Assembly (NCBI RefSeq): GCF_015558785.1
Contig: NZ_JADMOP010000002.1
Span: 132,926-196,925 of the forward strand
Direction: 5' to 3'
From: Collinsella aerofaciens
GTDB taxonomy: Bacteria > Actinomycetota > Coriobacteriia > Coriobacteriales > Coriobacteriaceae
Length of the DNA stretch: 64,000 nt
This document shows, in pieces, positions 26,074 to 34,732 of this stretch. Position 1 is the stretch's first letter. Each line of letters opens with the position of its first letter. The notes beneath the pieces are model-generated. The model did not search any database, was not told the origin of the DNA, and saw only the letters and a program-made list of their open reading frames with translations. Both the position numbers and the translations under genes were made by a program.

Positions 26074-26875
26074 AAGACTTCTCCAGTCAGAATTGAAGCA
26101 TGTGAGCAAATGGATGTACGCTTTAATCCTGGTAATTTATGCGTGCATAGTGGTATTGCAGCTTAATTCTTTCCCGATGTGGTTCTGTAGCCTCCGTGAG
26201 AACAGTTTCTTGGGCTTTTTCCCAGACCCGACGCTTCTGCTGTCGGCAGAGGATGTCCTTCTATTTGGTAATGCAGAGGTTTTTCGCGGTCTGCTGTTCA
26301 ACGTAGCCCCGTTGGCTCATGCATTGTTCTTTCCGTTCATCGCGGCTTGCATTGTGCCGCGCTTTGTCAGTTCGGGCTTTATTGAGGAACCGTGGGGGTT
26401 GTCGGAGGCTCGGGGAGGGAAGCGTGTGTGCGCTATCGTTGCGCGAGTGGTGCTGTCTTCTTTTGCCCTTTTGGGCGCGTTTATCCTGTCGAGTGTCGTT
26501 TTGTACTGTCTTAACTGCGCGATCGTTTTGTATGCTCAGCAGTATTTCAACCTGCATGTATTTTGCTATCGACTTGTTCTTGCTGCCGCTGCCTGCCTTG
26601 CATACGTGGTTTCTTGCGTAATTGTTGTTTCCTATTTTGGGTCCGGCTTCGGTCCGATTGGCATGCTGTTGCTTGTCAACGTCGTGGCGATCTACATACA
26701 GCTCGGGGCCAATTCCATGCTTCCGCTTCCAGCCTCGATGCTCATGTGGATTTGTGGCGTGACCCCGTTGGGGAATAGTCAATGCATTTCGATTCTAATT
26801 GACTGCCTAATAAACGTAGCAAGCGTTTTTGCCATCTGCTTTACCGTCGACCGATTGCGGTCGAGATTTCTTTGA
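26057..26875 (+). CDS. ABC-2 type permease 2, probable immunity
   Basis: A 272-residue membrane protein with about six hydrophobic segments, beginning ARQIKRLLQSELKHVSKWMYALILVIYA. It carries little sequence likeness to permease 1 but the same size and topology, consistent with a heterodimeric membrane unit. ATG 26057 was chosen over GTG 26048 because a GGGGGT site lies about 9 nt upstream. The maturase gene starts 21 bp downstream. Confidence 0.72.
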   Translation: MARQIKRLLQSELKHVSKWMYALILVIYACIVVLQLNSFPMWFCSLRENSFLGFFPDPTLLLSAEDVLLFGNAEVFRGLLFNVAPLAHALFFPFIAACIVPRFVSSGFIEEPWGLSEARGGKRVCAIVARVVLSSFALLGAFILSSVVLYCLNCAIVLYAQQYFNLHVFCYRLVLAAAACLAYVVSCVIVVSYFGSGFGPIGMLLLVNVVAIYIQLGANSMLPLPASMLMWICGVTPLGNSQCISILIDCLINVASVFAICFTVDRLRSRFL

Positions 26876-26896
26876 TTGTTTGTGAGGGATAAACAT

Positions 26897-28189
26897 ATGA
26901 GACCGTCTCAATACAACCTGATTGAAACCCGTGGCGAAAGGACGCTGGTGATGAATGCGAAGACCGGTGCGATCCTTTCGTTAGATAAGCAGCATGCAGA
27001 AAGAATGTGCCGCATGGTATCGGGAAGCGAATGGGAGCCAGATGAATTGCGCGAAGCGTTGCTTCAAGGAGGAATGCTGTTAGAAGATGATCGTGACGAA
27101 AAGGAGGAAATGAAGGCGATAGGCCGTCTTGTTCGGTTTTCTGATCGCTCTCTCGGCATGACGATAGCCCCGACATTGGAGTGCAACTTCTGTTGCCCAT
27201 ACTGTTATGAAAAAGGGCAACGCAAAACGACAATGACTCCGGAGGTCGAAGACCGACTTGTTTCATTTGTGAAAGAGCGTTCACGGGGACTGAGCGAGTT
27301 TGACATCAGTTGGTATGGTGGAGAGCCGCTGCTACAAGTCGATAGAATTCAGCGACTCACAGAGCGTATAAAGGGGGTCCTTAATCCGGAGTGTTCCTAT
27401 GCAGCATCCATTGTCACAAATGGGTATCTTCTGACGCCAGAAGTGGCTGCGGCTCTCGCGGCTTGTGACGTCAAGATGGCTCAGGTGACTTTGGACGGTT
27501 CTCGACAAGATCATGATTCCCGGCGAATCTTGCGGAACGGACAGCCGACATACGATGCGATTCTAGACAACGTTTCTAAAGTCACCCATCTGTTAGATAT
27601 TTCTATCAGGTGCAATGTCGATGCCCATAACATTGTCGGTGCTGGCGATTTGCTGGATGCGCTCGAGGAAAAGGGCCTTAAAAACAAGGTGGGATTCTAC
27701 CTAGCGCCTGTCGACAATATCAATGATACGTGCCCAAGCGACAGTAGTTGTTTTTCGATGGAGGCATTTTCTGAGGAAGAGCTGGACTTTTATAGCCATG
27801 CCGTTGATAGGGGGTTCTACGTTGACCTGACGGTGCGCTTTAATCCGGCTATATGTGGCGCTGTTTGTGCAGGGTCATTTGTAGTGGATCCGGAGGGCTG
27901 CCTTTATAAATGTTGGGATGAAATCGGGATGCGTGAACGCTCCGTCAGCACACTTGCCGAAGGGCCGAGGATGAATGCTCAGCTGGTCCAATGGCTAAAC
28001 TATGAGCCGAGCGATCATGAGTGTGAAGAGTGTTTTGCCTATCCCTCATGCATGGGAGGCTGCCCTAATCACGCTCTTCATGGAGGGTCAAAACAGTGCG
28101 TATCTCAAAGGTATCAGGTGCGCCAACGAATGATTTTGACCGAGAAGGCTCAGCGATTGCTTTCGGAACTGGATTCAGCTCATGTTTAA
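26897..28189 (+). CDS. Radical SAM/SPASM peptide maturase
   Basis: A 430-residue enzyme predicted to crosslink the six-Cys peptide. The N-terminal part (about 1-85, QYNLIETRGERTLVMNAKTG onward) resembles the peptide-binding region of SCIFF-type maturases. The radical SAM core follows with CX3CX2C at C96, C100, C103 (CNFCCPYC) and WYGGEPLL. The C-terminal SPASM cysteines are complete: C-x10-C-x3-C (CAGSFVVDPEGCLYKC), then C-x2-C-x5-C-x3-C (CEECFAYPSCMGGC), then a last Cys in SKQC. Such enzymes form Cys thioethers to alpha, beta or gamma carbons. Start 26897 has GAGGG upstream. It overlaps the exporter gene by 8 bp. Confidence 0.88.
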   Translation: MRPSQYNLIETRGERTLVMNAKTGAILSLDKQHAERMCRMVSGSEWEPDELREALLQGGMLLEDDRDEKEEMKAIGRLVRFSDRSLGMTIAPTLECNFCCPYCYEKGQRKTTMTPEVEDRLVSFVKERSRGLSEFDISWYGGEPLLQVDRIQRLTERIKGVLNPECSYAASIVTNGYLLTPEVAAALAACDVKMAQVTLDGSRQDHDSRRILRNGQPTYDAILDNVSKVTHLLDISIRCNVDAHNIVGAGDLLDALEEKGLKNKVGFYLAPVDNINDTCPSDSSCFSMEAFSEEELDFYSHAVDRGFYVDLTVRFNPAICGAVCAGSFVVDPEGCLYKCWDEIGMRERSVSTLAEGPRMNAQLVQWLNYEPSDHECEECFAYPSCMGGCPNHALHGGSKQCVSQRYQVRQRMILTEKAQRLLSELDSAHV

Positions 28190-29801
28190 TCTCTGCGCAA
28201 GAACAATAATCAAGAATCCAAAGTATATAACCTATCTTCTAATGTGCCTGCTCTCGCTTGTGGTTGGTCTCGCAATTCCTTTTCTGACGGGGCAACTGGT
28301 CAACAACTTTGTCGGTGTCGCGCGAGATGGGGAAAGCGCAATCGCCATCGGCGCTGAGATAGCAGCGCTGGGTATTATGCGAGCCGGTTTGAATTGCGTC
28401 AGTGAGCTGGTCTATGTCGATCTGCAAACACATGTGGGATTTGCATTGAATGAAGAGGTGATAAGTCACGTTCAAAGGCTACCACGGGCCTTCTTTTCTA
28501 ATTTTGATGCCTCCTATTACAACCAACAGATTAATCATGACGCTAACGATTTGGTGATATTTGTTATAAACGCAAGTGTCCAAAGCGTGAGCAATATAGT
28601 GACGTTGCTTGTGGTGTTTGTTGTCCTGGCGACCATAAACGGTCACCTGGCAATGCTGTGTATGGCTCTGGGCATAATAGGTGGCGCGGTCTATTCGCTT
28701 TTCAAAAAGTGTTTGTTCGCAAGAAGTTTCGAGGCTCAAGAGCAGGAGGCTCGATTCTTTTCCGATCTGGAGAAGCAGCTTAGCAACGCACAATTTATCC
28801 GCAGACATGTTCTATTCGAGCTTTTCAAGCAAAGGCTTGAGCACTCTTTTGCAGAGCTATATCGTTTCGTTTATCAGAACCAGCAAATTAATGCGACCTT
28901 TACGTTTGCCAACACTGCCGTCACATCTTTGGCACAGGGTGGAATCTTGATCCTGGGCGCAAAGGAAGTTCTCGACGGCAATTTGCTGCCCGGCTATCTT
29001 ATGACGGCGCTAAGCTATTACTCCTATTATTCTTCGGCTATTGAATTCTTCCTTGCGCTGGGCAAGGACTATCAAACGTCAAAGGTATCCTACGAGCGTT
29101 TGCGGCGCTTGCTGGACATGCCCGAGGACTCAAACGGGGACATTATCCTCGATGATGTTTACGAGGTGAACTGTTCCGAGCTGGCATATAGCTATCCGGG
29201 GTCTGTAAAGACCGCGTTCGGAGACATTCGGGCTTCTTTAGAAAAAGGAAAGGTATACGCAATCGTTGGGTCGAACGGTTCCGGTAAGAGCACGCTGCTG
29301 GATGTGATAAGCGGTTGCGATCCAGAAAACTGCAAGGGTGATATTTGGATTAACAGCAAGCCCCTGAGCTCTCTGGACCGTTATGCGCTGCGAAAGCGCA
29401 ATATCGGGATTACGGAGCAGGAGCCGCCCCTGACCGAAGGGTCGATACGGGACAATTTAACTCTTTGCTGCAGAAGCGCTGAAGAGCGTGACCTTGAGAG
29501 CCTCATTGAGAGAATGGGGCTTAAAAAGATGGTCGATTCAAGTGGTGGACTTGATGTCGAGCTGGACGATAGGCAGAACAATATTTCAGGAGGGGAAAAA
29601 CAGAAAATAGCGATTATTCGCCAGCTGCTGAAAAACCCGGACGTGATGATGTTTGATGAGCCGACATCTGCACTTGACAGCCAAAGCAAGCAGGCGTTTA
29701 TCGAAATCCTTAAGGAAAGAAAGGGGCGACATATCACGGTCATCGCTACGCACGACCCTGTGCTTATTTCGGCATGCGATGAAGTGATTGAAATTGCCTG
29801 A
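28182..29801 (+). CDS. ABC exporter with fused membrane and ATPase domains
   Basis: A 539-residue half-transporter: an exporter-type six-segment membrane domain (about 1-300) and an ATPase with Walker A GSNGSGKST (about 362), signature ISGGEKQK and Walker B VMMFDEPTSALD. It has no C39 peptidase domain, so the precursor leader, if cleaved, must be cut by another protease. It is the last gene of the RiPP operon (8-bp overlap with the maturase) and most likely exports the mature peptide. Confidence 0.85.
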   Translation: MFNLCARTIIKNPKYITYLLMCLLSLVVGLAIPFLTGQLVNNFVGVARDGESAIAIGAEIAALGIMRAGLNCVSELVYVDLQTHVGFALNEEVISHVQRLPRAFFSNFDASYYNQQINHDANDLVIFVINASVQSVSNIVTLLVVFVVLATINGHLAMLCMALGIIGGAVYSLFKKCLFARSFEAQEQEARFFSDLEKQLSNAQFIRRHVLFELFKQRLEHSFAELYRFVYQNQQINATFTFANTAVTSLAQGGILILGAKEVLDGNLLPGYLMTALSYYSYYSSAIEFFLALGKDYQTSKVSYERLRRLLDMPEDSNGDIILDDVYEVNCSELAYSYPGSVKTAFGDIRASLEKGKVYAIVGSNGSGKSTLLDVISGCDPENCKGDIWINSKPLSSLDRYALRKRNIGITEQEPPLTEGSIRDNLTLCCRSAEERDLESLIERMGLKKMVDSSGGLDVELDDRQNNISGGEKQKIAIIRQLLKNPDVMMFDEPTSALDSQSKQAFIEILKERKGRHITVIATHDPVLISACDEVIEIA

Positions 29802-29830
29802 CGGGCTAGTGGACCGCGCATATCAAATTC

Positions 29831-29872
29831 AGGGGGGGGCGGGCACCGTAGCTGGTGTCCGCCCCCCCCCCT
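29831..29872 (+). terminator. End-of-cluster hairpin
   Basis: A very GC-rich stem, GGGGGCGGGCACC paired with GGTGTCCGCCCCC around a 6-nt loop, 30 bp past the exporter stop. There is no T-tract. It marks the return from AT-rich to GC-rich sequence. Confidence 0.6.
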
Positions 29873-29906
29873 GGCTTAGGAGGCTTTAACCTGAGTGGTT
29901 CGCGAG

Positions 29907-30716
29907 CTAGCGGGCCTGCTTTACCTTGGCCGCTGCCTCGACAAACGACTTCCACAGGTTAAAGTCGGTCTCGAGCGTCATCCACGTGTACTCGGGATGC
30001 CATTGCACGCCCAAGCAGAAAGGCTGGCCTTCGACTTCGATGCACTCGGGAACGCCGTCGGTTGCCTTGGCGACCAAGCGCGTGCTTTTACCCAGACGAT
30101 CGACGCAGCAGTGGTGTGCGGAGTTGGTCTGGATTAGCCTGTGCCCGCCAACCGCGCGTTCCAGCAGCGAGCCCGGCACGACCTCGACGGGGTGCACGGG
30201 ATCGTTGAGCACGTGGGTGTGACGACACTGCGTGCGACCCTCGCGCGCACCCAGGCTCGGCACGTCCATGCACAGGGTGCCGCCGGTGGCGACGTTGAGC
30301 AGCTGCGTGCCGCGGCAGGTGGTAAAGAGTGGCTTTTTGGCGCGGAGCACCTCGTTAACCAGCTTAAACTCAAAACGGTCGCGAATCTCGCAGCACAGTG
30401 TGGGGTCGTAGGGGCGCTCGTCGCCCCAGCGCTTGGGGTTGACGTCCGGGCCGCCGGGAATAGCGATGCCGTCGGCGATATCGACGTAATGACGGATAAC
30501 CTCAATGTCCTCGGTGATGGACATCTGCAGCGGCAGGCCGCCGGCGGCAAGAATGGCATCGACAAAGACACTTGCGATTTCCTCGTTGGGGGAGAGCGTC
30601 TCGCTCAAAAACGGCTTTGCCTCTTCCCAACGCGGTGCGACGAGGATGAGTGGGCGGTCGGCGGGGTCGACGTCGACATGCGGGGTGTAGGACGATGAGG
30701 TGCGGGTTCCGATCAT
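29907..30716 (-). CDS. Gamma-glutamyl-gamma-aminobutyrate hydrolase family protein
   Basis: A 269-residue class I glutamine-amidotransferase-fold hydrolase of the PuuD family. The nucleophile is C134 in FTTCRGTQLLNV and the catalytic His is in QWHPEY near residue 238. GIAIPGGPDVNPKRWG is the family oxyanion loop. PuuD-type enzymes hydrolyse gamma-glutamyl amides such as gamma-glutamyl-GABA. The rest of the putrescine-degradation pathway is not nearby, so the actual substrate is open. It precedes, on the same strand, the ATPase of a glutamate-type ABC importer, which fits gamma-glutamyl metabolism. Confidence 0.85.
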   Translation of the reverse strand: MIGTRTSSSYTPHVDVDPADRPLILVAPRWEEAKPFLSETLSPNEEIASVFVDAILAAGGLPLQMSITEDIEVIRHYVDIADGIAIPGGPDVNPKRWGDERPYDPTLCCEIRDRFEFKLVNEVLRAKKPLFTTCRGTQLLNVATGGTLCMDVPSLGAREGRTQCRHTHVLNDPVHPVEVVPGSLLERAVGGHRLIQTNSAHHCCVDRLGKSTRLVAKATDGVPECIEVEGQPFCLGVQWHPEYTWMTLETDFNLWKSFVEAAAKVKQAR

Positions 30717-30803
30717 GGTTGCGGCTTTCGAATCCGAGTGGACATGGCACAGGGGTGGCGCGGGGCAAACGTTACTGATGAATTTGCCCGCGTGACAATT
30801 GGG

Positions 30804-31568
30804 TTAGTGACCCTTGATAGAGTTGAGGAAGTCCTGGGCGCGCTTGGTCTGGGGGTGGTCGAAGAACTCGTCAGGCGTGCCAGTTTCCACGATCTGGCCG
30901 TCGGCCATAAACACGACGCGGTCGGCCACGCGGCGGGCGAAGTTCATCTCGTGCGTGATGACGATCATCGTCATGCCCTGCTGGGCCAGACGGACCATGA
31001 CCTCGAGCACCTCGTTGATCATCTCGGGGTCAAGGGCGCTCGTGGGCTCGTCAAAAAGCATGGCCTTGGGTTGCATGGCAAGCGAGCGGGCGATGGCTAC
31101 GCGCTGCTGCTGGCCGCCCGAGAGCTGTGCGGGCACCTTATCGGCCTGCTCGGCAACGCCCACGCGGCCCAGCAGGTCCATGGCGCGCTCGCGGGCCTCG
31201 TCCTTGGAGACGCCCAGCACATCGACCGGTCCCAGCATGACGTTCTGCAGTACGGTCATATGTGCAAACAGGTTGAACTGCTGAAACACCATGCCCAGCT
31301 CGGCACGCATACGGGCAAGGTCCTTGCCTTCCTGCGGCAGGGGCTCGCCCTCTATGAGGATCTCGCCCGAGTCGATGGTTTCCAGGCGGTTGATGGTGCG
31401 GCACATGGTCGACTTGCCCGAGCCCGAGGGACCGATCACAACGACGACCTCGCCGCGGTTGACCGAGAGATTGATGTCGTTGAGGACGTGTAGGTCGCCA
31501 TAGTGCTTATCGACGTGTCTGAGCTCGATCAGCGGCTGATTGCCGGTGGAAGAGGTGCTCTGTGCCAT
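30804..31568 (-). CDS. Polar amino acid ABC transporter ATPase
   Basis: A 254-residue ATPase of the GlnQ/GluA group: Walker A GPSGSGKST, GMVFQQFNLFAHMTVLQNV, signature LSGGQQQR, Walker B AMLFDEPTSALDPEM and switch His in ITHEM. It powers import through the two permeases encoded just upstream on the same strand. The order SBP, permease, permease, ATPase is that of GluBCDA-like glutamate systems. Confidence 0.93.
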   Translation of the reverse strand: MAQSTSSTGNQPLIELRHVDKHYGDLHVLNDINLSVNRGEVVVVIGPSGSGKSTMCRTINRLETIDSGEILIEGEPLPQEGKDLARMRAELGMVFQQFNLFAHMTVLQNVMLGPVDVLGVSKDEARERAMDLLGRVGVAEQADKVPAQLSGGQQQRVAIARSLAMQPKAMLFDEPTSALDPEMINEVLEVMVRLAQQGMTMIVITHEMNFARRVADRVVFMADGQIVETGTPDEFFDHPQTKRAQDFLNSIKGH

Positions 31569-31604
31569 GGTGCTCGGCTCCTTATGACTCGAAATGGTAA
31601 AGCG

Positions 31605-32438
31605 TTAGCGGATGATGGTCGCGCCGGTCTTGTGCGAAACATAGACAGCGGCCTTGTTGATCGCGACGTTGATGAGGATGTAGATGACCGCGATAACCAG
31701 GTAGACCGACACGAGGGCGTCGTAGTTGGTAATGAGCACGCGGGCGTTTTGCATGAGGTCGGGGTAGCTCACCACGTAGGCCACGGTGGTGTCTTTGACT
31801 ACGACCACGAGCTGCGAAATCAAGGACGGAATGATAAACCGAATAGCCTGCGGCAACACGATTTTAAAGGTGATTTTAGCTTTGGAGAGACCGAGTGCCT
31901 GGGCGGCTTCGACCTGGCCGCGCGGCACGGCGTTGACACCGGCACGGAAGATCTCGGCGAGTACGCCGGCGGCAGCGAGCGCGACGGGAAGCGTGAGCAT
32001 CCAAAACGACGGCAGCGCGATCTTGTACTGGGGCAGCACCAAAAAGAAGAAGTAGATGAACAGCAGGCTCGGCACGCCGCGGAAGAAATCGGTGAGCACG
32101 CGGCAGACCAGCTGCAGCGGCTTAATGTCGCTGGTGCGGCCGAGCATAAGGGCTAAGCCTAGCACCAGCGCGATGGCGCCAGCGGTGAGTGCGACTTTAA
32201 CGGTGCCCTCAAAGCCGGCAAGCAGGAACTTCCAGGTGGTGAGGTGCGTAAAGAAATACCAATAGTGGACCGAAAGCTGACCGGTCACATAAAAGCGCTG
32301 CAGTACCAGGACGACGAGCGCGGCGACGGCAACAAGCGAGATGGCGGTGCCGATGCGAATCTTGGCGCGCATCTTGGGGCCGGGAGCCTCGTAGAGCGCA
32401 TCGCGCATGGTGAGCGCAGAAGAGGAGTGCTTGCTCAT
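31605..32438 (-). CDS. Amino acid ABC transporter permease (second)
   Basis: A 277-residue permease of the HisM/GluD type with an extra N-terminal cytoplasmic stretch of about 30 residues. The hydrophobic block VAVAALVVLVLQRFY is first. The ATPase-coupling EAA loop reads EAAQALGLSKAKITFKIVLPQAIR. It overlaps the preceding permease gene by 4 bp and lies 36 bp before the ATPase gene. Confidence 0.9.
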   Translation of the reverse strand: MSKHSSSALTMRDALYEAPGPKMRAKIRIGTAISLVAVAALVVLVLQRFYVTGQLSVHYWYFFTHLTTWKFLLAGFEGTVKVALTAGAIALVLGLALMLGRTSDIKPLQLVCRVLTDFFRGVPSLLFIYFFFLVLPQYKIALPSFWMLTLPVALAAAGVLAEIFRAGVNAVPRGQVEAAQALGLSKAKITFKIVLPQAIRFIIPSLISQLVVVVKDTTVAYVVSYPDLMQNARVLITNYDALVSVYLVIAVIYILINVAINKAAVYVSHKTGATIIR

Positions 32439-33094
32439 CGGAGGATCCTCACCTTCTTATCGATGTAGTTGCCAATGTGGCTCACCACAAAGGCCGTGCC
32501 CAGGTAGCCGAGTGCCGAGATAAAGAACGCGGCGACGCCGCCGAGCGAGCGCGTGTTGATGTAGCTCACCACGCCGGTGAGCTCCTGCGGTTGCAACGGC
32601 ACCTGGCTGCCGAGCGCGGTGGTGAGCATGACAGCGATAAAGAGGTTGGTCATGGGCAGCACGCTCGAGCGCAGCGCCTGTGGAATCACGATCTTGGCGA
32701 GGATGCGGTTAAAGCTCATGCCCAGCGAGCGGGCGGCTTCCACCTGGCCGACGCCGACGGTGTTGATGCCGCTCATAAAGTTCTCGGAGCCAAAGGCCGA
32801 GCCCAAAAGGACCGTGGCGACGATAACGCAGGTGCGGTAGGGCAGAACGACCTTGAGCGGCGGCAGCGCGTAGACGACGATGATGAGCAGTGCGATGCCG
32901 GGGATGTTACGGAAGACCTGGACATACAGGTCGCCAAAGACACGCAGCGGCTTGAGCGGCGACACGCGCATCACGGTGACGGCGACGGCCAGCACCATGG
33001 CGATGGCAAACGACTCAAGCGTCATGCCCCAGGTTGCTAGCAGCGCGTCGATATAGTTCTGGCCATAGAGCGACCAGAGCTCGGAGAGACTCAT
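32435..33094 (-). CDS. Amino acid ABC transporter permease (first)
   Basis: A 219-residue permease of the GluC/HisQ type. The EAA loop is EAARSLGMSFNRILAKIVIPQALR, with about five hydrophobic segments. It pairs with the neighbouring permease, whose gene it overlaps by 4 bp. The hairpin at 33119-33144 lies between it and the binding-protein gene. Confidence 0.9.
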   Translation of the reverse strand: MSLSELWSLYGQNYIDALLATWGMTLESFAIAMVLAVAVTVMRVSPLKPLRVFGDLYVQVFRNIPGIALLIIVVYALPPLKVVLPYRTCVIVATVLLGSAFGSENFMSGINTVGVGQVEAARSLGMSFNRILAKIVIPQALRSSVLPMTNLFIAVMLTTALGSQVPLQPQELTGVVSYINTRSLGGVAAFFISALGYLGTAFVVSHIGNYIDKKVRILR

Positions 33095-33118
33095 GCGGAC
33101 CTCCCGCCGATAAGGAAA

Positions 33119-33144
33119 GGGGCTCCCGTGTGTACGGAAGCCCC
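33119..33144 (-). terminator. Intercistronic hairpin after the binding-protein gene
   Basis: Stem GGGGCTTCCGT/ACGGGAGCCCC read on the minus strand, followed by TTTCCTT. It lies between the SBP and permease genes, where partial termination or 3'-end protection gives the usual excess of binding protein. Confidence 0.6.
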
Positions 33145-33232
33145 GACAACTCAGTGAGGAAACAGTTTACCGCAATAAAGCGCATCATGCGTTTCCGTAT
33201 GGTTTCGTTGCGGCCGTTACCAGGCTCGCTGC

Positions 33233-34228
33233 CTAGGCGCCGATCTCGGGCAGCTCGGGAACATTGGTGTCGCCCGTACGGTCGCCGATGCAGATCTGCC
33301 ACAGCTCAGTCCAGGTGCCGTCGTCCTCGATCTTCTTAAGAAAGTCGTTGACAAAGGCGACGCCGTCGGAATCGAGCGGCAGACCGATGCCATAGGGCTC
33401 CTTGCTGCCGAAGGGCTTGCCGGCAATCTTGTACTTACCGGGCTCGTGGACCAGGGCGCTCTGCTGCATGTTGTTATCGATGACGTAGGCGTCAACGCGG
33501 CCCTGCTGGAGTGCCTGGCGGGCCTCCTCGTCGGTCTTGAACTCCTGCTGGCTAGCCTTGGGGGCGAACTCCTCCAGGATGGCGGGGCCGTTGGAGCCGG
33601 ACTGGACGGCGACGTTCTTGTCGACCAGGTCGTCGACGCTCTTGATGTCGTCGTTGTCGGCGAGCACCAGGATAGCCTGCTGCGTGTAGTAATAGGGACC
33701 GGCAAAGGAAACGAGTTTCTTGCGCTCGTCGGTAATGGTGTAGGTGGCAAAGACAGCGTCGACCTGGCCGTTCTGCAGGACGGACTCGCGCGTGTCCGAG
33801 GTCACCTGGGTGATCTCGACCTTGTTCTCGCCCAGAATGTAGTTGGACAGGAGCTGTGCGATACCGGCGTCGAAGCCGCGGGTCTGACCGTCTTTCTCGT
33901 TGAGGAGGGAGAAGAGCGTGGAGGTCTGAACGCCACCGATCTTAAAGACGCCGGCGTCCTTAACGGCCGTGGCCCAGGTGCTGGCGGCGATGGCGTCGTC
34001 ATCGGCCTTGGGGCCGTTGTCGACGAGCTTGTCGAATGCCTTAGCGTCGAGCGTGGCGGAAACTTCGGTATCCTTGGAGCTCTTGGAGGAGCCGGCGGCG
34101 GAACCCTTGTCGGCCTCGGCGCTGGTGTCGGAGCAGCCGGCAAGACCAAGGCCGGCGAGGGTTGCGAAGGTGGCGGCAACGAAGCCGCGGCGGTCGAGAA
34201 CGACCTGCTGGGAGAGGTTCTTGCTCAT
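33233..34228 (-). CDS. Amino acid-binding lipoprotein of the ABC importer
   Basis: A 331-residue family 3 extracellular solute-binding protein. The N-terminus has LDRRGF at 11-16 (twin-arginine-like), then a hydrophobic stretch and lipobox LAGC with C32. A Ser/Lys-rich linker follows, then the binding core (VDAVFATYTITDERKKLVSFAGPYY; YGIGLPLDSDGVAFVNDFL). DAVFATYTIT and the operon order suggest glutamate or another polar amino acid. It is the first gene of the SBP-permease-permease-ATPase operon. AAAGG lies upstream of ATG 34228. Confidence 0.9.
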   Translation of the reverse strand: MSKNLSQQVVLDRRGFVAATFATLAGLGLAGCSDTSAEADKGSAAGSSKSSKDTEVSATLDAKAFDKLVDNGPKADDDAIAASTWATAVKDAGVFKIGGVQTSTLFSLLNEKDGQTRGFDAGIAQLLSNYILGENKVEITQVTSDTRESVLQNGQVDAVFATYTITDERKKLVSFAGPYYYTQQAILVLADNDDIKSVDDLVDKNVAVQSGSNGPAILEEFAPKASQQEFKTDEEARQALQQGRVDAYVIDNNMQQSALVHEPGKYKIAGKPFGSKEPYGIGLPLDSDGVAFVNDFLKKIEDDGTWTELWQICIGDRTGDTNVPELPEIGA

Positions 34229-34348
34229 GGTAGAACACCTTTCTCAATAAAATCCCTAGCGGTTGAGTAGAGTTATACCCTATCCCGCTCAAATGGGTCA
34301 ACACGAAATAACTCAGAAACATACTTGTCTTATGGGTAATTCTGCCTA

Positions 34349-34394
34349 CCAAAAAGGGACAGGTTTATTTTGGTAGGTTTTATCTGGGCAAACG
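34349..34394 (+). repeat. REP-like GGGACAGG hairpin, copy E
   Basis: Copy with stem CTACCAAAA/TTTTGGTAG. Compared with copy D (CTGCC...GGCAG), both arms changed together, a compensatory substitution that supports the hairpin. The gap 34229-34732 holds no gene, only this copy, the hairpin at 34471, the palindrome at 34540 and the dxs terminator. Confidence 0.88.
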
Positions 34395-34470
34395 TCAGTT
34401 ATTGCAGCTGAAATAGTGTTTCGCGGACGACATGATCGCTCACAGCGGTCGCTATAATGGCGGCAGCGAA

Positions 34471-34507
34471 AACCACCACAAAGGGGACAGGCACCTTTGT
34501 GGTGGTT
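34471..34507. repeat. REP-like hairpin, second type, copy 1
   Basis: A 14-bp perfect stem AACCACCACAAAGG/CCTTTGTGGTGGTT with loop GGACAGGCA. It recurs at 55899. The loop shares GGACAGG with the first repeat type. Confidence 0.85.
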
Positions 34508-34539
34508 CTGGCCGATGCGGCGGCATGCCTTACTGTTCT

Positions 34540-34675
34540 GTCTCAATCTGTAACATCTGCAGCCATTTTTGCCGAGTAACTGTTACAGATCGAGTTTTTC
34601 TCCTTAGGGGGATTTGAATGTCTCGATCTGTAACAGTTAGACGGGAATTCAGGCCATAGATGTTACAGATTGAGA
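34540..34675. repeat. Two-tier palindrome built on ATCTGTAACA
   Basis: Outer 18-bp perfect arms (34540-34557 / 34658-34675) and inner 18-bp perfect arms (34576-34593 / 34622-34639). All four arms contain ATCTGTAACA or its complement, so the word occurs four times in alternating orientation. It could be a multi-site operator or another nested element. Confidence 0.8.
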
Positions 34676-34694
34676 TAATCGCGTCGCGAAAATA

Positions 34695-34731
34695 AAAACC
34701 TCCGCAGGGATGCTTTCCTTGCGGAGGTTTT
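34695..34731 (-). terminator. Terminator of dxs
   Basis: A 12-bp perfect stem AAAACCTCCGCA/TGCGGAGGTTTT directly after the minus-strand dxs stop, followed by TTATTTTCG in that direction. Confidence 0.88.
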
Positions 34732-34732
34732 C

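Noticed and set aside
33233..34228. Tat substrate call for the binding protein
   Set aside because: LDRRGF resembles a Tat motif, but the lipobox at C32 explains the N-terminus and the second half of the Tat consensus (FLK) is absent, so Sec-lipoprotein export is at least as likely.
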